Below are positions 31,953 through 38,043 of a DNA stretch of 38,043 bases, in pieces (within the stretch, counting starts at the first letter, position 1; every line of letters begins with the position of its first letter). The notes under the pieces are model-generated. The model saw only the letters and a program-made list of their open reading frames with translations, made no database searches and was not told where the DNA came from. The position numbers and the translations under genes are program-made. Source of the stretch: Oscillatoria sp. FACHB-1406 (GTDB lineage Bacteria > Cyanobacteriota > Cyanobacteriia > Cyanobacteriales > Spirulinaceae); the NCBI RefSeq assembly GCF_014698145.1, contig NZ_JACJSM010000037.1, forward strand, positions 1 to 38,043, given 5' to 3'.

Positions 31953-31996
31953 TTGACAGCCCGTCGTTTGACTGGGAGTGGCTTCTCTTCAATAAT
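31953..31996 (+). promoter_or_regulatory. petJ promoter and candidate PetR operator
   Basis: TTGACT (31968-31973), 17 bp, AATAAT (31991-31996) form the best promoter, with a leader of about 40 nt and GAGAGAG before the ATG. TTTGAC occurs twice, 15 bp apart (31952 and 31967), and GTC-GTTT-GAC (31964-31973) is a small dyad overlapping the -35. A BlaI-type repressor bound there would block RNA polymerase. The operator assignment is inference. Confidence 0.5.
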
Positions 31997-32043
31997 GGGG
32001 GACGCTAAACATTTGCTGTTGAATTGAGAGAGAACGCATTTTT

Positions 32044-32379
32044 ATGAAAAGAATTTTAGCTATCGTCCTCGTCGCGATCGCGCTATTCGCTGTCCCCTTC
32101 ACCCGTCCGGCTTTCGCTGGCAATGCCGCTAAAGGCGCAACCGTTTTTAACGCCAACTGCGCTGCCTGCCACATGGGTGGAAAAAATTTGGTCAATGCAG
32201 CCAAAAGCCTGAGCAAAGCCGACTTGGAAAAATATGGCATGAACTCCGTCGAGGCGATTACCACCCAAGTCAAAAACGGTAAAGGTGCAATGCCTGCTTT
32301 CGGTGCAAAACTGACCGCCGAGCAGATTGATGATGTTGCAGCTTACGTTCTGGAGAAATCGGAAGGCGGTTGGAAGTAG
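32044..32379 (+). CDS. petJ: Cytochrome c6 precursor
   Basis: A soluble thylakoid-lumen electron carrier from cytochrome b6f to photosystem I, or to cytochrome oxidase, used when copper for plastocyanin is scarce. A Sec signal peptide ends at AFA (residue 25), leaving an 86-residue mature protein. Haem attaches covalently at C39-A-A-C42-H43; H43 is the proximal ligand and M83 (GAMPAFG) the distal one. The C-terminal helix [16 protein letters not shown] is typical. ATG start. It has its own promoter and a strong terminator, and is divergent from the petR-petP operon. Confidence 0.97.
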   Translation: MKRILAIVLVAIALFAVPFTRPAFAGNAAKGATVFNANCAACHMGGKNLVNAAKSLSKADLEKYGMNSVEAITTQVKNGKGAMPAFGAKLTAEQIDDVAAYVLEKSEGGWK

Positions 32380-32418
32380 CTTCATGGTTCGCTAACCATA
32401 TCTAAGCATAAAAGTCAA

Positions 32419-32449
32419 GAGGGAAGAATGACTCTTCCTTCTTTTTTTT
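32419..32449 (+). terminator. petJ terminator
   Basis: GAGGGAAGA (32419-32427) pairs with TCTTCCTTC (32433-32441; one G-U) around a 5-nt loop, followed directly by TTTTTTTT. It sits 12 nt from the end of the converging helicase gene. Confidence 0.9.
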
Positions 32450-32461
32450 GCCCGAATTTCA

Positions 32462-35167
32462 TCAAACCGGAAAGCGGCGCATTTGACTGGCAGCGATGCG
32501 CGCCTTGCGAAACAAAGTGTCGGAAATGCCGGGAATTTGCGGGATTTGCAGCAGAACGTCCACAGTACGGCGCAACATTCGTACCACGTCGCCATCGTCG
32601 AGGCTGGTTTTGTCGCAAAGCGCATTCCAATCGGGACTTTCTTCCTCGCCCAGCGCCCAGCGTTCGACTAAACCGATGGTTTCCTGCTCGAGCCAAACGG
32701 GGAAAGCAACATTGTTATGGTGTTGGACTTGATTGAGGCGATGGCGAATCTTTCGCAACTGCCCTAGAACTTGTACCACGGCTTCCGATGGGCGATAATC
32801 GCACCAAGTATCGTTGCGGGGCGTTTCGCTAATTAAGGACGCGATCGCGGCGGCGAGTTGAGCGGGTTCGAGTACCTCCATCTCCCCCGACATCAACGCT
32901 AATCCCAACCATAATTCATTTTCGCTGCGAATTGTCGCCGCCGCCTGTCCGAGAGAGGTAGGATTGTAGCCCTCGATCGCCCCAAACTCTCGCAAAACGC
33001 GAATTAACTGAAGAAACTCTTCCCAATAATAGGAACGGTGGGATTGATGGCGTTGATACTTGGCGCGGGTTTGGTTGAGTTCTTCTTGCAACTGTTGGCG
33101 CTGTCGGTGGCGTTTGAGGGCGCGATCGGGATCGCCCCACTGCTGCAAAGGATGACTCTCTAGCTGTTCTTGCAGGCGTTCGATGATTTGTTGCTGTTCG
33201 AGAACTTCCGGCGCGAGGGCGATAACCGCAGTCGTTTGCGGTAATTGTTCGGCGACGGGAGCGGAATTTGCATCGCCCTTGCGCGAGTGACCTTGTTTGA
33301 GCGTTAATTCTGCCGGGGGCAAGAGTTTTGCAACCGTTGCAGGCGGCAGGGAAGCCGAATCGATCGCGATCGCGTTATTGCTCGTCGCCACATACCAACG
33401 ATTATTCGCCCCCAAACAAATCAAATAGGGAAATTGCCCATTTCCGGCTGCTTTCTCGTAAAGCAGAGCGGGCAGCGGTTCGGAAAGCCTTAAACCATGA
33501 CCTTTCAGATAAAGAATCGCTCCCGGCGAAATTTCGTTAACAGAACTCGCCATTTCTCGCTTGCGCGTCACCTCTGCCTGCTGCTCGAGAATCTTCAACA
33601 AGCGGCGTTCTTCCTTAAGATGCTGGCTCTTTTTCTCGTAATCGGCAAACTGCTTCGGATTCATGGGAGCTAACTGTACGTCCAACTTGGCTAACTCCGT
33701 TGTCAGTAGCGCGATCGCTTGTTGCTCCGGCCCCAACCTCAATTTAATCTGATACTCTGCAAAACTGCGCTTGAGCAAATTTTGCACTTCCTCAAGGCTG
33801 TGTTTTTGCAATAAATTCAGCGCCATCCCGTAGGAAGGAGTAAACCAACTGCGGAGCGGTTCCGCCTCCGTCGTCGCCAGATATGCCGCCTCCTTCGCAC
33901 CCTCAAACGGCGTTTCCACTGCGATCGCGTAGCCGACCGTATCCATCCCCCGCCGTCCGGCGCGTCCGGCAATTTGCAAGAATTCCGAGGGGGTAAGCAA
34001 GCGGTGTCCTTCGTCGCTGCGCTTGCTCAACGAGGAGATAACGGTTGCGCGCGCGGGCATATTAATTCCCGCCGCCAGCGTCGCCGTCGCAAAGACGACT
34101 TTAACCAATCCAGCTTCAAATAATTGTTCGACTAAACCTTTCCAAGCAGGCAGCAATCCGGCATGATGGGAGGCAATGCCTCGGATGAGGGGTTCGATTT
34201 GTCCGGGGCGCACGGCTTCGGGATTTTCCAAAGACCAGCGATCGCTAATTTCACGAATTTGCAAGGCTTCCGCATCGCTCGTCAGCGTTAGCCCGCCCAA
34301 ACTCGCCACCGCCTGTTCGCATCCCCGACGACTGAAAATTACATAAATGGCGGGCAGCATTTCTTTTTGCTGCAATTGGCTCACAACCGACGCAATACTG
34401 GGACATTCATCTTGTCGGAGTCGTCGCCTTTTACCCGTTGATTTTGGCTTGCGTTTCAGCCGAGGATTGAGGCGATCTTGTTGGCTGTCGAGGAGGGGAA
34501 ATAAGCCTTTAACCGTGCTGTAATAAAATTGCAGGGGGACGGGGCGAAAATCTGAATTAATGAGGACGCATTCCCCTTGCGGTAAGGATTTACCTCGCGC
34601 GATCGCGCGCACGTTATCGATCCAATCGGTAAACTCTTGGGGGTTGCCAATCGTCGCAGAAAGGGCGACAAGTTGGATGTGGGGCGGACAGTAGATAATC
34701 GATTCTTCCCAAACCGTGCCGCGTCCGCGATCGCTGAGATAATGGCATTCATCCAGAACCACCGCCCCGACATCCTCTACCGACGTTCCCACCTCGCCGA
34801 TGGGCGTTTCGTAGAGCATATTGCGGAAAATCTCGGTTGTCATCACCACAATCGGCGCGCCGACATTCACCAAAATATCGCCCGTAATCAACCCAACTTG
34901 CTCTTCTCCAAAAATCTGTTGAAAATCTCGTAACTTTTGGTTGGAGAGGGCTTTGAGGGGGCTAGTATAGAAAACGCGACGACCCCGTGCTAGGGAACGA
35001 TGGATGGCATATTCGCCGATTAATGTTTTTCCCGATCCCGTTGGCGCGCAGACAACAATCGATTTCTCGGCATCTAGGGCTGCGATCGCATCTCGTTGAA
35101 ACTCGTCGAGTTGGAAGGGAAAGAGGTCTTCTGGATTCAGGGTTGAAGGGCTAGACGAAGCGTTCAC
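32462..35167 (-). CDS. Ski2/Mtr4-like DEAD/H-box RNA helicase
   Basis: A superfamily-2 helicase of 901 aa. Motif I is APTGSGKT (41-48), motif II DECH (139-142), motif III SATIGNP (from 170), motif VI QIAGRAGRRGMD (about residue 400). A long insertion and a C-terminal helical DSHCT-like region complete the Ski2/Mtr4 layout; the chloroplast relative is ISE2, involved in RNA processing and splicing. A role in cyanobacterial RNA processing or ribosome biogenesis is plausible but not shown here. The start is GTG (35165-35167) with no clear Shine-Dalgarno. It converges on petJ, with the petJ terminator between them. Confidence 0.92.
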   Translation of the reverse strand: MNASSSPSTLNPEDLFPFQLDEFQRDAIAALDAEKSIVVCAPTGSGKTLIGEYAIHRSLARGRRVFYTSPLKALSNQKLRDFQQIFGEEQVGLITGDILVNVGAPIVVMTTEIFRNMLYETPIGEVGTSVEDVGAVVLDECHYLSDRGRGTVWEESIIYCPPHIQLVALSATIGNPQEFTDWIDNVRAIARGKSLPQGECVLINSDFRPVPLQFYYSTVKGLFPLLDSQQDRLNPRLKRKPKSTGKRRRLRQDECPSIASVVSQLQQKEMLPAIYVIFSRRGCEQAVASLGGLTLTSDAEALQIREISDRWSLENPEAVRPGQIEPLIRGIASHHAGLLPAWKGLVEQLFEAGLVKVVFATATLAAGINMPARATVISSLSKRSDEGHRLLTPSEFLQIAGRAGRRGMDTVGYAIAVETPFEGAKEAAYLATTEAEPLRSWFTPSYGMALNLLQKHSLEEVQNLLKRSFAEYQIKLRLGPEQQAIALLTTELAKLDVQLAPMNPKQFADYEKKSQHLKEERRLLKILEQQAEVTRKREMASSVNEISPGAILYLKGHGLRLSEPLPALLYEKAAGNGQFPYLICLGANNRWYVATSNNAIAIDSASLPPATVAKLLPPAELTLKQGHSRKGDANSAPVAEQLPQTTAVIALAPEVLEQQQIIERLQEQLESHPLQQWGDPDRALKRHRQRQQLQEELNQTRAKYQRHQSHRSYYWEEFLQLIRVLREFGAIEGYNPTSLGQAAATIRSENELWLGLALMSGEMEVLEPAQLAAAIASLISETPRNDTWCDYRPSEAVVQVLGQLRKIRHRLNQVQHHNNVAFPVWLEQETIGLVERWALGEEESPDWNALCDKTSLDDGDVVRMLRRTVDVLLQIPQIPGISDTLFRKARIAASQMRRFPV

Positions 35168-35286
35168 AGCAAGCTTATAAAGTTCCGGTTGAAGGAGTTG
35201 GAGTGAGGAACCCGACTTTCTCTCTAACTCTAACAGTTTTTAGGTTATTCTTTAATTCTGTCGGCCTATAGGCGCACTAATCGGGC

Positions 35287-35350
35287 TATAATCTACGGCT
35301 CGTGCCAGACTGAGAGAAGGGACGCAATGCCCGTTCTGCATCGAGTCTGA
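35287..35350 (+). promoter_or_regulatory. Candidate promoter and leader hairpin of the HD-like gene
   Basis: A perfect TATAAT (35287-35292) lies 106 nt before the ATG. Downstream CAGACT (35305-35310) and AGTCTG (35345-35350), with GGG/CCC inside, form a small nested stem in the predicted leader. No clear -35 is present. Confidence 0.4.
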
Positions 35351-35398
35351 GGTTGCTATCCGGGTTAGAAGAAGTCTTTTTAACTGTGAAGGGCGTGA

Positions 35399-36043
35399 AT
35401 GCGTGAATTCCGGCAGCATTGGCAATTCTTATTCCCCGCCTTCAAGTTAGATAGCTTAGAATGCCAAAGTACATTCTTAGAATTAATCGAGCTTTACGCC
35501 GCACCGCTTCGCTTTTACCATAATTTAACACATCTCAAACAAGTTCTCGAAACTGTCGAGCGACTCAGTTTTTTAGAGCAACAAAATCTTACTCAATCGA
35601 AGCAGAAAACGCTGAAATTAGGCGCTTGGTTTCACGATGCGATCTACGATCCTCGACGCTCGGATAACGAGGAGAAAAGTGCAGATTATGCCGCCGAAAA
35701 ACTAACGCGGCTGGCGATTTCCGAGGCTGAAATCGATCGCGTCCGGAACTCGATTTTATCAACGAAAACGCATCAAGCGGGCGATCTCGAAACTCAAATT
35801 CTGCTCGATGCTGACTTAGCCATTTTAGGCGCACCTCCTGCCCAGTACCTCCGTTATGCTCGCGCCATCCGCCAAGAGTATGCTTGGGTAAGCGATCGCG
35901 ATTATACAGCGGGGAGAATTCGGGTCTTATCCAATTTTTTAGCGCGATCGCGGATTTACCAAACTCCACATTTCTTTGTAGAATTAGAACCACGAGCCAG
36001 GGGCAATATCGAAGTAGAAATCGCTCGACTCCGAGCGGAGTAA
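35399..36043 (+). CDS. HD-superfamily-like metal-dependent phosphohydrolase (COG4339 type)
   Basis: A soluble 214-aa helical protein. Probable metal ligands are H41 and H45 (YHNLTHL), the H79-D80 pair (GAWFHDAIYD) and an aspartate in LLDADLAILG (137/139), the order seen in predicted HD phosphohydrolases of the COG4339 group. Substrates of this group are not known. RSDNEEKSADYA follows the HD pair, as in relatives. ATG start at 35399 with AAGG about 10 nt upstream. The acetyltransferase gene follows after 40 nt on the same strand, so they may form a two-gene operon. Confidence 0.85.
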   Translation: MREFRQHWQFLFPAFKLDSLECQSTFLELIELYAAPLRFYHNLTHLKQVLETVERLSFLEQQNLTQSKQKTLKLGAWFHDAIYDPRRSDNEEKSADYAAEKLTRLAISEAEIDRVRNSILSTKTHQAGDLETQILLDADLAILGAPPAQYLRYARAIRQEYAWVSDRDYTAGRIRVLSNFLARSRIYQTPHFFVELEPRARGNIEVEIARLRAE

Positions 36044-36083
36044 GTTTTATTTTTAATCTCCCGAATACCGCCCTGTCTAGTTT

Positions 36084-36593
36084 ATGGAAATTCTCCTCGA
36101 ACAACCGCAAGATTTCAACGAAATTCGCAAGGTCAATATCGCCGCCTTTGGGCGAGAAAATGAAGCCGATTTAGTCGAGCGCTTGCGAACAACGACCTCA
36201 ACGCTCTCCTTTGTCGCAGTAGAAAGCAATTGCATCGTCGGTCATATTTTCTACAGTCCCGTAGAAATCGAAGGAGAATGTGCGCCAGACTGCCTCATGT
36301 TAGGGCTAGCGCCGATGGCAGTGCTGCCCGAATATCAACGCCAAGGAATTGGCACAATGTTACTGCGAAAAAGCTTAGAAGAAATCGCGAGATCGCCCTA
36401 TCGAGGCATTGTAGTCTTAGGCTACCCAGAATACTATCCTCGCTTCGGCTTTGTCACCGCGCGCGAGAAAGGCTTGCAATGCGAATACGACGTGCCGGAT
36501 GAAGTTTTTATGGTCTTAGAACTGGAAAACGGAGCATTAGAAGGGTGTCGGGGGACGGTAAAATATCACCCCGAATTTTCCAGCGTTTCTTAA
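36084..36593 (+). CDS. GNAT-family N-acetyltransferase (YhbS-like)
   Basis: A 169-aa acetyl-CoA-dependent acyltransferase. The acetyl-CoA pyrophosphate-binding loop is VLPEYQRQGIGTMLL (about 80-94), with Q/RxxGxG in QRQGIG. IVVLGYPEYYPRFGFVTA (about 112-129) is the characteristic YhbS/COG3153 stretch. The substrate is unknown; relatives include small-molecule and protein N-acetyltransferases. ATG start. It lies 40 nt behind the HD-like gene and converges on the permease gene. Confidence 0.9.
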   Translation: MEILLEQPQDFNEIRKVNIAAFGRENEADLVERLRTTTSTLSFVAVESNCIVGHIFYSPVEIEGECAPDCLMLGLAPMAVLPEYQRQGIGTMLLRKSLEEIARSPYRGIVVLGYPEYYPRFGFVTAREKGLQCEYDVPDEVFMVLELENGALEGCRGTVKYHPEFSSVS

Positions 36594-36619
36594 ATTGGGT
36601 TTCCCAATCAGAGCGATAC

Positions 36620-36695
36620 CGTAGGCGTGGAGCGATCGCAGCATTCACAATATCAGTAGCGTATGCGCGGATCGATCGCAGCATTCACAATATCA
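36620..36695. repeat. 40-bp-period duplication at the permease gene 3' end
   Basis: 36620-36655 and 36660-36695 match over 36 bp with about four substitutions, both containing GATCGCAGCATTCACAATAT. The right copy encodes the permease C-terminus (NAAIDPRIRY, stop). The left copy lies just past the stop and would read NAAIAPRLRY if in frame, so it is a duplicated tail. Confidence 0.8.
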
Positions 36696-37678
36696 ATAAC
36701 AATACTCGCCAAAACGACGATCGCTCCAAAAAACACCATCACCCCCTGCACCGTCGGATAATCCCGCTGGGAAATTGCCTCGTACAAACGGTTTCCCAAT
36801 CCCGGCCAAGAAAATGTTACCTCCGTCAGTACCGCGCCTCCTAAGAGCGTGGCGAACGTCAGCCCCAGCACCGTAATCACGGGGATGAGCGCATTTTTCA
36901 GAGCGTGAGAGAGCAAAATTTTCCGCTCGGGAATTCCTCTGGCTCGGGCTGCTTCTACATAGTCCGATTGCAGCGTTTGCCGCAGATTGACGCGCACCAT
37001 TCGCTCGAAAATACCGCTCAACAAAATCCCCAGCGATAAAGAAGGGAGCGCCAGATAGTAAAGCGCGGTGAACAACTTCCCGATATTCCCTTCCAGCAAA
37101 CTGTCAATCGCGTACAATCCCGTCATACCATTCGGCGGTTCGATACCGATGGGAAAGCGCGTTCCCAAGGGAAACCAACCGAGTTGTACTGAAAAAATCA
37201 ATTGAAAGATCATCCCCATCCAAAAAAGCGGGATCGCATACGTGACAATCCCGAATAGTCGCCCCCCAACATCAAAAATTGTGTTGGGGCGAGAAGCTGA
37301 AAGAATACCGAACCCCGCACCCACCAGCACTGCTATCCCCAAGCCAAAGAAACTCAGTTCTGCTGTTGCGGGAAAATGCTGCTGAATAATCTCCCAGACT
37401 GGCAGTCCGCGACTGGTTAAGGAAGTGCCGAGATCGAGGCGTAAAATTTCCCCCAAATAGTGAATGTATTGCAGCCAAAGGGGATCGGATAATCCCAGTT
37501 GCTCGCGTAAAGCTTGTTTTGCGGATTCGGGGGCGCGGTTGCCCAAAATCGCATCGGCGGGATCGCCGGGAGTTGCGCGCAGCAACAGAAAAACCAGCGT
37601 GACGATAGTCCAGATGGTTAGAGGAGCTAGCAAGAGCCGCGTGAAAATGTAATATTGCAGGGCTTTAGCGCGAGACAT
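36653..37678 (-). CDS. ABC transporter permease, DppB/OppB type
   Basis: An inner-membrane subunit of a peptide/nickel-type ABC importer, 341 aa with about six helices. The N-terminal helix is followed by LRATPGDPADAILG, a hallmark of DppB/OppB. The EAA loop that contacts the ATPase is YVEAARARGIPERKILLSHALKNALIP (A-A-x-A-x-G core, about 236-262). The C-terminus is TVQGVMVFFGAIVVLASIVIDIVNAAIDPRIRY. No substrate-binding protein, second permease or ATPase gene is adjacent on this strand, so in this window it is an orphan; partners must be elsewhere. ATG start. Confidence 0.92.
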   Translation of the reverse strand: MSRAKALQYYIFTRLLLAPLTIWTIVTLVFLLLRATPGDPADAILGNRAPESAKQALREQLGLSDPLWLQYIHYLGEILRLDLGTSLTSRGLPVWEIIQQHFPATAELSFFGLGIAVLVGAGFGILSASRPNTIFDVGGRLFGIVTYAIPLFWMGMIFQLIFSVQLGWFPLGTRFPIGIEPPNGMTGLYAIDSLLEGNIGKLFTALYYLALPSLSLGILLSGIFERMVRVNLRQTLQSDYVEAARARGIPERKILLSHALKNALIPVITVLGLTFATLLGGAVLTEVTFSWPGLGNRLYEAISQRDYPTVQGVMVFFGAIVVLASIVIDIVNAAIDPRIRY

Positions 37679-37842
37679 GGGCGATTGGTAAGAGTTGTGA
37701 GACAGGTTTTCGGTGTATTCTATACTTAATCCTTAGCTTGCGATCGCTCTTTCATTAACAAAACTTTTTAAAGCGGAAAGTAACAGCTACGGCCTTGGCA
37801 ATTTCTACGGATTACCATTTTGAGAATTTAGTAGGCAAATTC

Positions 37843-37944
37843 ATGACATCAAAGAAAGTTTTAATTGTAGATGATGAACCTAATATTTTGATTTTAATGG
37901 AACAAGCTTTAGAAAAATTAGAGGAAGAGGGTGACATACAATTA
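37843..37944 (+). pseudogene. Response-regulator gene interrupted by an insertion
   Basis: ATG at 37843 opens MTSKKVLIVDDEPNILILME then QALEKLEEEGDIQL, the start of a CheY-like receiver domain with its acidic pocket (VDDEP). The frame then enters foreign sequence at 37945 and stops at TAG (37954-37956) after 37 codons, before the phospho-acceptor Asp. The break is at a TA dinucleotide followed by the same 10-mer that ends the MITE at 22961. The remainder of the receiver is presumably beyond the element, outside the window. Confidence 0.75.
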
Positions 37945-38043
37945 ACGGGACTTTAGCGTGTACAGGGAGAAAAAAAGGCTGTAAGATAAGCAGAGATTGC
38001 TAAATAGGTCAGTTCCTCTCTGGTGGGTTGAGATGAAAGAAAC
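37945..38043 (+). mobile_element. Left end of a probable insertion sequence (partial)
   Basis: It begins TA-ACGGGACTTT, identical to both ends of the 22961-23243 element. An ATG at 38033 (preceded by GGGTTGAG) could start a transposase, but only three codons are visible. IS630-like behaviour is inferred from the TA flank; no transposase sequence can be read. Confidence 0.55.

Overview
The window is chromosomal DNA from a cyanobacterium. It encodes the start of photosystem II D2 (psbD), PsbK, cytochrome c6 (petJ) and several families typical of cyanobacteria. The octamer GCGATCGC (HIP1) is scattered throughout, and many intergenic spacers are tandem heptamers (STRRs), a known cyanobacterial genome feature. 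I cannot name the genus from the sequence.

Layout, left to right. 1-125: 5' end of psbD (minus). 861-4480: pyruvate kinase with a C-terminal phosphohistidine-type domain, then an AMIN/Amidase_3 cell-wall amidase. 4735-9837: a Cache-HAMP-PAS-PAS adenylate cyclase converging on a CHASE2-PAS-GGDEF diguanylate cyclase. 10167-12486: mscL, dapB, a large heptamer array and a conserved membrane protein. 12964-16519: methyltransferase, FGGY sugar kinase, NarL-type response regulator, tRNA-Thr(UGU) and a protein of the dnd-system-associated type 4 family. 16908-24595: alpha/beta hydrolase, a 1117-aa TPS exoprotein, a CIA30-domain protein with a degenerate Rossmann part, a repeat-rich patch, and a GTPase with a C-terminal membrane domain. 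24834-30261: psbK, a second adenylate cyclase (Cache-HAMP-PAS-GAF), a Gfo/Idh/MocA oxidoreductase and a TerB-like protein. 30424-32379: a BlaI-type repressor and M56 protease pair, divergent from petJ. 32462-37678: a Ski2-like helicase, an HD-like phosphohydrolase, a GNAT acetyltransferase and a DppB-type permease. 37843-38043: a response-regulator gene cut off by what looks like one end of an insertion sequence.

The clearest functional unit is the petR-petP / petJ cluster. The regulator and the metalloprotease that control the copper-dependent plastocyanin/cytochrome c6 switch in Synechocystis appear here as an overlapping operon, divergent from cytochrome c6 itself. A second theme is second-messenger signalling: two paralogous adenylate cyclases and one diguanylate cyclase, all membrane sensors with intact catalytic residues.

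The third theme is small repeats. Heptamer arrays fill whole spacers right up to stop or start codons. One array stays open in frame and adds a repetitive ITNYELR extension in front of a gene. Several short palindromic or MITE-like elements are present. One of them, about 283 bp and flanked by TA, shares its 10-bp terminal repeat with the element end that interrupts the response regulator at the right edge.
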